Below the pieces are notes generated by a model. That model saw only the letters and a program-made list of their open reading frames with translations, did not search any database and was not told the DNA's origin. From Cyanophora paradoxa (Eukaryota; Glaucocystophyceae; Cyanophorales; Cyanophoraceae), in the NCBI GenBank assembly GCA_004431415.1, contig QPMI01000523.1:62001-126000 (forward strand): a stretch of 64,000 bases of DNA, read 5' to 3'. Made by a program: the position numbers and the translations under genes. Of this stretch, positions 1-10,200 are shown piece by piece (the first letter of the stretch is position 1; the number at the start of each line of letters is the position of its first letter).

Positions 1-52
1 GCTCGCGAGGACCGCGCCGGCGGCGGCCCAAACAGCAGGCAAGGCGCTCGGG

Positions 53-2137
53 ATGACAGCCTGGGCGGCGGCCCGGGGCCTTCTGCGTCCGGGAGGCGGT
101 CTGGGCGCGCTGCTTGTGCGGCGAATGTCATTCGATCCGAAGTTGGTTGGGGCGAAGCCCCGCAACTTCAAGCCCATCGAGGAGCGCATACGTACGCGCC
201 GCCATGCGCGTCTCTGCATGCAGCTCCTCACTTTCGTGCAGTTCCTTTCGCCCGCTTCCTCGGAAAGCCCGATTTGAAGCCCGGCGAGTCCCTCGACCTT
301 TCCCGAGATGAGCTGACGGCGCTGCTCACCACCACGGACGCGGTCAGCATTCCTCTAGATCTATTGATTGGATTGCAGCGTTTTCGGCGCCCGTCATGCT
401 GCCGCAGGCGCTCGAGGCGTCTCTGTACGCGCATGCGAACTCTGTCACGGAGCGCGTCTTTGGCAACAAGGTCTACTTCCGCGGCATCGTCGAGTTCTCC
501 AACGTCTGTCAGAAGAACTGCGAGTACTGCGGCATCCGGAAGAGCATGCCCGCTGCGCAGCTCCGGAGGTCGAACTCTCCCCGCCGCTGACTGGATCTCT
601 CCTGCTGAGCCGCTCCGCATGCAGATACACAATGACGGCGGAAGAGATCGTTGACTGCGCGGAATTCTGCTACAGGCAAGGCTACGGGACGCTCATGCTC
701 CAGAGCGGCGAACTGGATACTGAGCGGCGGCTGAACTTTGTCATCGACGTGATCAAGCAAATCCGCGAGCGGTGCGCGCAGCAATCGCTTCCTTCTACGA
801 GCGGGGGCCGAGAGGGGGTCGCCGATCGGGGCGCGCGCAGGTGCCGGGAGCTGGAGCGCGAGCACCTGGGGCTCCCCGCGGACACGCCTCTGGACAAGCT
901 CAAGGGCCTCGCCGTCGCGCTCTCGATCGGGGAGCTCTCCGCAGACAAGTACCAGAGGCTCTTCGACGCAGGCGCCGTCCGGTGCGCTTGCCTCCTCTCC
1001 GCAGCGAAGAGGGATCCCTACGGCCCCGCCTCCGCGTGACGCGCGCGCCGCGTTGCAGGTACCTGCTTCGCATTGAGACGTCGAACCCGGCGCTTTACGC
1101 CAAGCTGCACCCCGCCGACCACAAGTGGGAGACCCGCCACCGCTGCCTCCTGGTACCCCGCGTCCTCCCCCCCCGCGCGTCTCCTCTTCGCTCTCGCTGA
1201 CGGCTACGCGGGACGCGGCGGGCAGGACCTGAAGCGGATCGGGTTCCAGATCGCGTCGGGGGTGATGGTGGGGATCCCCGGGCAGACCTACCAGGACCTC
1301 GCCAACGACCTCCTCTTCCTCAAGGAGCTCGACGTCGACATGGTCGGCGTACCCCCGCGGCCGTTCATCCCCCCTCCCCTCTGAAACGCCCCCAGATCGG
1401 GATGGGCCCGTACATCTACCAGGAGAACACGCCCGTGGGCGAGCAGTGGAAGAAGGAGTTCGGGTCGCGGCCCAAGGACGTGCGCACGTACCCCCTCCCG
1501 CTGCGCGCCCCCTGGTCGCTGACTCGAAGGCGGCGCAGGACCACAACGCGTGGCTGCTCTCGACGGCCTCGCGCATGTACTCGCTCGCGCGCATCCTGAT
1601 CCCCGACTGCAACATCACAGCCACGACCGCCCTGCAGGCGGGCCCCCGCCTCGCCCCGCCCGCCCCCGAGCCCTCGCTTCTTGCTCTCTGAACGGACCGC
1701 TCGGCAGGCGATCCACCCGTCGGGGCGGGAGCTGGGGCTCAACCGCGGCTGCAACGTCCTGATGCCCATCCTGACGCCCCTCAAGTACCGCGAGAACTAC
1801 CAGCTCTACCAGGGCAAGGTGCCCCCGCCCGCCCCGAGCCCTCCATCCCCCTCCCTCGCAGCTCATCCCTCCCTTCCCCCCGCAGCCGTGCGTCGACGAG
1901 GGTGCCACCGAGTGCCGCAAGTGCCTTGTCTCCCGCGTCGGTGCTCCCCTTTGAGCCGATTCGATCCCCTACCCCCCCTCACCGTCGGCTTCGTTCGCAG
2001 AGTGGTCCGGGAAGGACCTGGCGCTGGGGATCTGGGGCGACCCGCCGCACTTCTTCCGCCGCGCGGGGCTCGAGCTGCCCTCCGAGACCCCCATCCTCCC
2101 CAAGCCCGCCCTCACCGACAAGAAGGCCCACCACTAG
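53..2137 (+). CDS. hydE: [FeFe]-hydrogenase maturase HydE (radical SAM), spliced
   Basis: HydE is a radical-SAM enzyme that helps build the 2Fe subcluster of the hydrogenase H-cluster. The exon near 396-590 reads through the radical-SAM cysteine motif CQKNCEYCGIRK. Following exons give RYTMTAEEIVDCAEFCYRQG and TLMLQSGEL (about 620-720), RIETSNPALYAKLHP (about 1065-1130), SGVMVGIPGQTYQDL (1255-1320), GPYIYQENTPVGEQW (1402-1450) and VLMPILTPLKYRENY (about 1755-1800), all in the HydE order. The tail has a CRKC pair and ends in TAG at 2135-2137. Reading-frame changes imply about eight short introns; one is GTACCCCC...CCCCCAG at about 1348-1395. The start at 53 gives an Arg-rich amphipathic leader (MTAWAAARGLLR...), which looks like a mitochondrial presequence; ATG 125 is an alternative. 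The hydrogenase itself lies 11 kb away. Exon edges are by eye. Confidence 0.85.
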
Positions 2138-2889
2138 CCGGCCCCCGCCCCCGCCGGCGCCCCCCGCCCGCTCGCTCGCTCGCCGCCTCGCCGGCCCTAG
2201 CCCAGCCTAGTTCGACGGCTGGCCGGCCGGCCCCCTCATATGCATCCCCACGGTTCTAGATCTATCTGATCGTTCGTATCGATCGCCTCTCCCTTAGTGA
2301 ACGCAGCTGCAGGAACCTTCTTTTCAATAGCACAATACCTTCACCTCGATATACAAGCTAGCGCTGTGTTGAGAATGAAATCGATCACGGCCCTAAGCTC
2401 GGGATGTCCTGAAGGCGGGAGAGGGGCTCGCAGAACTAGATCTAGACGCCGTGGCAGTGCACGTGGTGGCGAGCGGGAGCGGCCAGGGCAAAGACGACAA
2501 GTACAGCTGGCTGATCGTGGCTCGCGGTTGAGATCCAGGGGCCCGGGCCCCCGCGAGCGAGCGAGCGAGCGAGCGTCGCTCTGGATGAACAGCGCTGGCT
2601 GTTGGGCTCCGAGGCTCGATCCGAAACCAAAGGGCCCGCCCCGCCGATGCTCGTCTCGTCGTTCCGGATCCGACTGTCATGATGAGCCGACGCCTGCCAC
2701 AGGCAACCAGCGCCGTGGCCATCACAGGCTGCCGGGCGATGCCGACAGCCCCTCTGCTTCCTCTTACGCTCGCGCGCCTTCGTCTGCGCTCCCCGCCGAA
2801 CGCGTCGCGTGCACGAGCTGGCCGTCACACGCGCTGGCCGGGCCGCGGCCGCGGCCGCCCGCACCTCGGCTTGGAGGGCGGGGCTAGAC
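2138..2889. other. intergenic, no gene recognised
   Basis: Short conflicting reading frames only. A GAGC-type microsatellite (about 2556-2576) and GC-rich low-complexity patches are present. I see no conserved coding signal. The 3' end of the minus-strand zinc-finger gene may extend into the right edge. Confidence 0.4.
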
Positions 2890-3140
2890 GCGGCCGCGGC
2901 CGCTGCAGGCGTCGCAGCGGAACATGCCCTCGCCCTCGCAGGTCGGGCATCCTTGGCTAATACCCTCGTCCATGTCCACGCCTGGCGGACGGAAGCACCG
3001 CGGGTTAGCAGGCGCGTCGGCTTTAGCTAGGCAGGAGAGCACCGAGGCCGTTGCTCGGCGATATCACGCCCGTGCCGCCGCAAAGAGAACACTTGGCCCA
3101 GCCCATACCGTTGCACTTCTCGCACTGCAAGCGCGTTAGG
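2890..3140 (-). CDS. CxxCxGxG zinc-finger protein (DnaJ/BSD2-like), partial exons
   Basis: On the minus strand two stretches carry DnaJ-type cysteine repeats. One at about 3070-3125 reads CEKCNGMGWAKCSLCGGTG, and one at about 2900-2955 reads CPTCEGEGMFRCDACSG. They are in different frames, so an intron probably separates them; a GC...GTG donor follows the first. Proteins with isolated zinc-finger repeats of this kind, without a J domain, include plastid chaperones such as BSD2/PSA2. The gene is divergent from a second gene of the same type at 3712. The 5' end, probably toward 3.4-3.57 kb, and the 3' end are not resolved. Confidence 0.5.
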
Positions 3141-3711
3141 TTCGGATGCGCTGCACCTTATAAGCCGCACCCGCTTCTTCTCGGCCTCTGCGCGCGCCGC
3201 GGGCGACGGCTTCGAAGTCTCGGCGCTGCACGCGCAAATCGTGGCGCTGGTAGCTACAACAAATTTTCTCGTTGTGATGCCTGGCTGGCGTCCCCGCGTC
3301 GCTGCGAGCCCGGCTGGCGGCGCGGCGACAAAGGACGGCGGCGCGAACTGGAGCCCCAAAGTTGAGATCCGTCTAGCTTGTAGACGTTCTGTCTGCAGCC
3401 TGCATGTTTCTCGAAGTACGAAGGACGGCGGCGCGCGCTGGGTGTTCATCTCTGGGGGGTACAGGAGGTGAAGCCTTGGAGGGGGGGGGTACAATGGGGG
3501 GTGAGGTGGGGGGGCGTAAGCAGGGTAATGATCAAATTTCATTAGCCGAAGGTTCCTCACGCATTCCATCTCACAGTCTTATATAAACCAGCTCGCCTGC
3601 AGTCCAGCGGTAGAATTTGACATTTGCGAGCACCTGCACCGTCGTCTGCAGCACCGCGGCTTAAACGAACAACTCCTCAGCAGCCTGCAAGCCTCCCCGC
3701 ACCCGGTCATA

Positions 3712-4272
3712 ATGATCTCCATGCCCAGCTTCGTACTTGCACCTGTTCCTTCGATCGTGGCGCCCGCTCGCCGTGTGCCCGCCGGCGCCGGCCGCAGCGT
3801 TGTCACCTGCAGCTACCAAGACCAGCCCCCGAGGTCGAGGAACGCGTCGACCGCCCGTCGTCTCATGGCTGCCGGAAGCTCTTCTACTTCTGAGGTGCGC
3901 TCCAAAACGCTGTCCCGCCCAGAGCCCGACCGCCAACCATTGCATTATTGCGCCCACCGCGGCCGATTCGTGTTTGAAGCGGCTGCCGCCCCCGTTCTGC
4001 TTTTCACATTGCACATAGAACGCCCCCGACAGAGCAATTACTATGCTGATCGCCGCGACGCCTCGCAGAGCTCGAGCTCGGGCTACGTATGCACTTGGTG
4101 CGAAGGTTCTGGATTCTGCATGTGCGACGAGTGCCGCGGGACCGGCTTCCGAACGAACAAGTCCGGCATGACCAAGACATGCGGACAATGCTCGGGCTCC
4201 GGTGGCTTCTCGTGCGGCTGCTGCGGCGGCCGGGGGAAGACGCCTTCGCCCCTGACCTGTGACTTTATGTGA
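3712..4272 (+). CDS. DnaJ-type zinc-finger protein, probably plastid-targeted
   Basis: The C-terminal half carries four CxxC units: CTWCEGSG, CDECRGTG, CGQCSGSG and CGCCGGRG. This is the DnaJ central zinc-finger pattern without a J domain, as in BSD2/PSA2-like plastid chaperones. The N-terminus (MISMPSFVLAPVPSIVAPARRVPAGAG...) is rich in Ser, Ala, Pro and Arg and lacks acidic residues, as in plastid transit peptides. An intron is likely at about 3894-4018 (GTGCGCTCC ... TTGCACATAG); the open frame through it is probably fortuitous. The protein ends at TGA 4270-4272. The role as a thiol/holdase chaperone is inferred from the family. Confidence 0.65.
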   Translation: MISMPSFVLAPVPSIVAPARRVPAGAGRSVVTCSYQDQPPRSRNASTARRLMAAGSSSTSEVRSKTLSRPEPDRQPLHYCAHRGRFVFEAAAAPVLLFTLHIERPRQSNYYADRRDASQSSSSGYVCTWCEGSGFCMCDECRGTGFRTNKSGMTKTCGQCSGSGGFSCGCCGGRGKTPSPLTCDFM

Positions 4273-5103
4273 GCGGGCTCGCCTTGCGCAGCACACTGTG
4301 ACAGTGGTGCGCATCCGTTTGTGCTGTTCTCTTCAACTTACGCGCTTTGACACCTCTCTCGCAGCACAAGCAGTCTTGAGGTGATAGCGGACTCGACCAT
4401 TCATCCCTTTCGAAGCCAGCTTTTCGCCGCCCCTTTCTTCTTTCGTGTACAAATCTAGCTCATGTAGCTTTCATCAGCGGGCGGGTTGATAGGTCGGTCG
4501 GCAGTGGATTCCGGAAGTGCTGTATTTGTATCATCGCAGTGTGAGTTTAGTGATTTTAGCCGGGCGTAGGTCCTGCACACGATTTTGACAGCGCAGTACT
4601 TCTGAGCATCCTGTATTGTTATTTTTGATAGCTGCAGCTGCATTCCTTTCTTACATGTACATTGTCGAACCTCATGATCATGATCAGATTTTAGCCTAGT
4701 AGGGTATCTTTCGGGTTTTCTGGGCACTTTCATCTTAAGGCATGGTACCAGTCGTCTATCAGCTACCGTAGTACATCGGCAATCTGGCAGATGCCCGAGA
4801 ATCCGATTGATTATGAGTGACGTATACATCGCAATCGCAAGTGGAAGCCACTATCACGCTCCGCTGGTATCGACACTAGCTGAGTCTAACTCCTGGTCAT
4901 GATGGGTAAGCCTACAGACAGCGCTTGGCTTGAGAATTCAATGATCATCTCATTTAACAGCATCATGGCATGATGCCATGATGGTCTCCTTGCAAAAGAG
5001 GGCGAGGGAGCACTGCGGCTGTACATAAACAGGTGAAATGTGAGCTAGCGCTGCGCCTGCAGCGCGGCGCCGCCTGTACATTGGGACGGGTCGGGCCTCG
5101 TCG
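4273..5103. other. intergenic, no gene recognised
   Basis: Lower GC than its neighbours. A 124-codon minus-strand frame at 4455-4829 has no recognisable motif, so I leave it uncalled. The stretch probably holds the 3' ends and UTRs of the two convergent flanking genes. Confidence 0.4.
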
Positions 5104-7242
5104 TCAGCGGCCGTCGGGGAGGCGCGGCGGGGCGCCGGGGGAGGGCCTGGCCCTGGAGGAGGAGAAGAGGCGGCGGAGGAACTGCCAGGCGTCGTCGCGC
5201 TGCTCGGCGGCGGCCCGCGCCGTCGCCTTCTCGTGGCGGAACAGCACGAAGGAGCGGAAGACGCCCGCCTCGATGAGGCCCCGCCGCCCCGTCCTCCGCC
5301 CCCCCTCCTCCCCGCCCTCCCCGCCCTTGCCGCCGCCGCGCCGCTTCCGCACGGCGCACTTGGGGCAGCCGCGCCCCAGCTCCGTGCGCTCCGCGGGGCT
5401 CAGCTCGTAGACGTGCCGGCAGAACGTGTCCTGGCACCTCCACCTGCCGCCCGCCGGCGCCCCGTCAGGGCCCCCGGGGCTCGAAGGCGGGGGCGGCGGC
5501 GCACCAGTGGCGCTCGCGCGAGTCTGCGGGGACGCCCCGCGGCGAGACGCCGCCGTTGAGCTCCTCGTCCCACTCGGCGGCCAGGTCGGGGTACTCCGTC
5601 GCGAGGCACCGCGCAGTCGCCACGGAGGCCCCGCCGGCGCACGCCGGGCACGTCTCGCCCGCCCCCTCCCACCTGGCGCGCGGGGAGGTGTGAAGCGGTG
5701 GGGGGCGCGGGGGGGCGGGGCCGCTCACTCTCGCCCGCAGGCGGCGCAGAGGTGCGCGGGGCGCGCTGGAAGCGGCGCGGGGCGCTCCTCACGCCCGGGC
5801 ACCCGCAGGGGCGCCCGCAGGGGCGCCGCCTCCGCCGCCTCCTCCGCCTCGCCCTCGACCTCCAGCTGCGGACGGAGCGGGTCAAATTGGAGTGCGCGGT
5901 AGAACGGAGCGCGGGGGATGGGCGGACCGCGTCGTGGGCGGGGGCGGGGGCGGCGGGGGCCGGGATGGGCGCGGAGGCCGAGGCGGCGGAGGAGGCGGCG
6001 AGGCAAGCGGGGCAGCCGGCGTCGTGCTTGCTCGTCCGGGATCGGACGGTCGCCTGCCAGCGGTGGCCCTGCTCGCACCTCCACCTGCGCCGCCTCGGCT
6101 TCGGGACCGACTTCGGAGGCCCGGGCGGGGAGGGCGGACCAGGCCTTGCTCGTGGACGCGATGGAAACGGTCTCGGGCGACTTGGACTTCGCGTTGAGCT
6201 CCGCGTCCCACTGCGCGGCGATCGCCGGCCGCGCGAGCAGCAGGCTCCGCTCGCGCTCGCCCTCCGCCCCGGCCCGGCGCGAGCCCGATGGCGCGGCGCT
6301 CGGCTGGGCTGCCGCCGCGCACTTGGCGCAGCTGTCCGGCGCACGCGCCGCCGTCCTCCGCTTCGGCTGCGCCTTCCACTGGTGCCCGCACCCGGGCGCT
6401 GCGCACGTCCACCAGAAGAAGCTGGTGGACGCGGCGCTCACTTCGGTCGCCATGAGCCCGTTTCGCTCCTCGTCGAACTCCCGCGCGATCGCTGGCGCTG
6501 CCTCCGCGAGAGATCGGCCCGGCCGGGGCTTTGGCGGGATTCGCCGCAGCAGGGTGCGCCTGCTTACGCTGCTGCTAACGGTAGCACTCTTGCGTGGCTC
6601 TCCAGAAGAGCCAGTGACGCTCACGGGCGCCGCGCCCGTGCCGCCAGCGGACGGGCACTCGGCGTTGTACGGCGCGGAGAATTCAAAACGCCGGTGCTGG
6701 GGGGGTCTGAAGCCGCGAGGACGGATTTCTACACGCCGAATGACCGTGCTGCGGGCGCGCACGCGCCACGCTGGACTCCCGGCGGCACGGAGGACTCGGC
6801 CGCTTATCGCGGCCTGTGCTGAGCGGGCATCCGCAAAGACAGCCACTGCAGCCGGCACGAACGCTGGCCCGGTGGCTAGCAGCACCATAACGTTCGAGCG
6901 GGAGCCACTGATGGGGGGTATTACTCTCCCGAAAAAAAGGAGGTACTGGGACTCGCAGCAACCGCGCCGCCTGAGCCAGCAACTGGAGGTAGACGAGCGA
7001 TGCAGCTGGAGGCGGAAGCGGGGTCGTCTCCGCGGCCGCGCGCGGGTTCGGGCCGGTCGGGGAATGGATCGGACTGGGCCGAAGCGGGCACTGCCGTCAC
7101 GCGCACGACCGACACTCTTCAGGTACATGCTTAGCGAGCGCCCAGAGCTCCCGCGCGCGCGAACCACCGGCGCTGACCCCTCTGACCGCCCGCAGCTACG
7201 CGGGCTCGTGGACGTGGAGCTCGAGGAAGACATATCCGACAT
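5104..7242 (-). CDS. treble-clef zinc-ribbon repeat protein (DUF4379-like)
   Basis: At least three units share the pattern P-x-[IL]-A-x-E-[WF]-D-x-E-x-N followed by W-x-C...GH-x-W-x-A...R...CP-x-C. Examples are APAIAREFDEERNG with CGHQWKAQ (about 6385-6530), RPAIAAQWDAELN with GHRWQATVRSRTSK (about 6010-6250), and YPDLAAEWDEELNGG with WRCQDTFCRHVYELSP (about 5390-5620). This matches the probable zinc-ribbon domain found in tandem in many eukaryotic and bacterial proteins of unknown function. The frame changes between units imply introns, for example near 5650-5730. The Ser-rich start at 7242 is uncertain. The C-terminal region is basic, with a DDAWQFLRRLFSSSR stretch. The function is unknown; a role in DNA or RNA binding is only a guess. 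Confidence 0.6.
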
Positions 7243-10200
7243 CTCCGACGACGAGGGAGTGTCGACGCACCGCCACAGGCGCCAGCAGCCTGAGTCCCGC
7301 AGCTCGAAGCCGGAGCACCCCGCTCCGCGCGCAGCAGCGCTCCGGCCAGCCCTTCTGCGACGCGGTGACCTCGCGATCGAATCCGTGGACGGGCACAGCG
7401 ACGAGGCGCTCAGCGTACGTGTCGCGCTGGGCCAAGCCGCCGCTCCACCTCCAAAGAGCTGACGTCACGGGCAGCGCGAGGAGCGCGTGAAGCTAGCCGC
7501 GCGGTACGTGGACGACGCTCTCAACCACCGCACTCAAGACGCAAGCCTCCACAGGCCCGGGCGCGGCCCCGCAAAGTGCGCTTCTCACTCCCGGGCAGCG
7601 ATCAAATTTGAACCACTTCGCGATCGCGCTGACCGCGGGCACGCGTCGGCAGGGTGTACGCGCACTACCACAGCGCCTGGGCGCAGCGCTTTCTGAAGGC
7701 CCTCGCCGCGCTCCACATGCTCCTGGCGCTGTGGGAGCCGCCCAGCGCGCTCTCGCCGGAGCCCTACCCGTGCCTCGGCCCCGGCGGCGCCTGCAGCCGC
7801 GACCCCGTCGCCCGCGCTCTTCTCGGTCTCGAGCTCCTTCTCGTCGCTTTCCACTGCGGCGAGCTGGCCGCGTACGCGTACGCGCACGGCGCCCGCGAGA
7901 CGCGGCGGAACCGCTGGGCCCTCGTTCGCGCCTGCTGCGTCGCGGTGCGACCCCGGCCCAGCGGGCCGCTCGGCCGCCCGCTTAGCTGCTCGCTAAGGTC
8001 ATGATCTTGGACGTTCTGGTGGGCCTGGGCACTGGCGCGACCGCCCCGCGCTTCTCCCGCCCGCTCCGCGCGGCGGTGCTGGCCTCGCACACGCGCCGCA
8101 TGCGCACGACCGGCCGCCTCATCGCCCGCGCCTGGCGCGCCGTGCGCACCCCGTCTCTAACAATCGAATTTGATCTCTCACGCTTCGAATTCGATCCAGG
8201 TGCTCGCCGTGGCGGCGCTGGTCGCGGCAGTATCCCTCTGTTTCGCCGTGGTCGTCTCGCAGCTCGTGCACGCCTCCTACGACGACGCCCACTACGGCGA
8301 GTGCGCACACCCACGCCCCGAGGGCCCAGGGGGGGGGGGGGTTACGAGGCTTTCCTGTTCCGACCGGGGTACGCCGCCAGCTCATTCGGGAGCGTCGGCG
8401 CCGGCTTCGTGACGGCCCACGTGCTCCTCACGACGGAGAACTTTCCCGACGCGCTGTACCCCGCCACGGAGGGGGGTAGGGGCTGGTGGTGGCTCCTCTT
8501 CGCCCCCTACGAGGCCCTCGGCCTCTACGTCGTCATGCCCGTGCGCGTACCCCCCTGCCGCTACGCCCCGCGCCGATCCGAACCCGCGCGCGTCTCTCGC
8601 AGGTCCTCACGGCGCTCCTCTACGAGACGTACCGCGAGGAGCAGCGCCGCCTCATCGTCGAGGACGCGCGTACCCCCTTCTTCCTCCCCCTCCCCGCACC
8701 GTTCGAACCCATCTCGCAGCGGGTGCACGAGCGGCGGGCCCTCCTGGCGGCTTTCCGGGTGCGTAGCTTTTCGAATAGCGCGATCGCTGCCTTGTTTCGA
8801 CTCACCCCTGCTTGCTTCATGATCAGGCGCTGGACGGGGAGAGAGGCGACGGCGTGGGCTTCCCCGCCTGGGAGGCGCTCATGGCCCACGTCCTGCCCAA
8901 GGCGCCCCTACCCCCCTCCTCTTCCCCCCCCCCCCTGGGGCCCCCTGAACCGCGCGCAGGAGCCGGAGGCGCACGTCCGCCTCCGCTTCAACGCGCTCGA
9001 TCGCGACCGCTCCGGCTCCTTGGGCGCGTACCCCCCGCCGTCCGCCCCTTCCCGCGGCGTGGGGGCGCCCTGATCCGAGAGCAGACGTGCTGGAGTTCCT
9101 AGACCTGCCCGAGGCGCTGGCGCTCGAGATCCGCCCCCGGGAGGCCGCCCCGGCCCCCTCCTCCTGGCTCCCCGCCCCGCTCCCCCGCCTCGCCTCCCGC
9201 CGCCGCCCGCCCCGCCCCGCCCCGCCGCCCGCTCCGGCCCACGCTCCGGGCCCGCGCACCCTGGGCGGCATGGACACCAGCTTCCCCCCGCCCCCGGCTT
9301 CGGCGGTGACGAGGACGACGAGGACGACGAGGACGAGGCGCGGGCGCCCGCCCCGCGGCCCGCTCCCGCCGCACCCGCCGCCCCCGCTTCGGCCGCCGCC
9401 GCCCCCGGCGCCTCCGCACCCGCCCCCCGGCGCGCCTCCCGCGCCTGGGCCCTCTTCCGGGGCGCCTCGATCGCCGCCCAGCTGGGTCCGCGCCCCCCCC
9501 CCTCTCCCCCTCTCCTCCCCCAACCCCCCGCAGCGGTGCTGTGCGTGTACGGGTCGGAGGCGCTGGGGGGGCCCTGGAGCGATCGCCAGGTCGCCGCCCT
9601 CTACTACGCCGACAAGGCGAGCCCCCGCGCCCGGCTTTCTGTTGTCCCCCTCTATTCCTCCTCCCTCCCTCTCACCGCCCTCGCCCCCTCGCTCGGCGGA
9701 GCCCGCGCAGGCCCTCCTGGCGCTCTTCGGGGTGGAGATGGCGGCGCGGGCGGCCGCCTCCACGCCCCGCGCCTTCTGGCGCTCTGGCCACAACCGGTCC
9801 GCCCCGCCCCGCCCCGCCCTGCCCCGCCGCCTCTCCGCCGTTGCCCTCCGACGCGGCGCCCGGCGGCAGGTTCGACATGGCTCTGCTCGCCGCGGCGCTC
9901 GTCGAGCTCCTCGCTTTCGGCCTCCGCGGGCCCCGTCCGCACTCGTCCCGCCCCGCCCCGCCTCATTAGGATTCTCAAGTTCCCGCGGGAGAGCCGGGGG
10001 CCTCACCCGCGGGGCGCGCAGGGGACTCGATCCAGGCCGTGCGGGCCCTGCGCGTCCTCTCCCTCCTCTCCCTGCCCCCCGGCCTCGCCCCCCACTTCGC
10101 CACCCTCCTCGCCGCCCGCCGCTACTGGCTCTCCCTCATGGCCTCCGCCCTGGTACCCCCCACCCCGATCTCCTTCCCCCCTTCCCTACCGTCTAACTAG

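Noticed and set aside
4455-4829. A 124-codon minus-strand frame between genes
   Set aside because: No motif, ordinary composition for random open sequence, no neighbour context.
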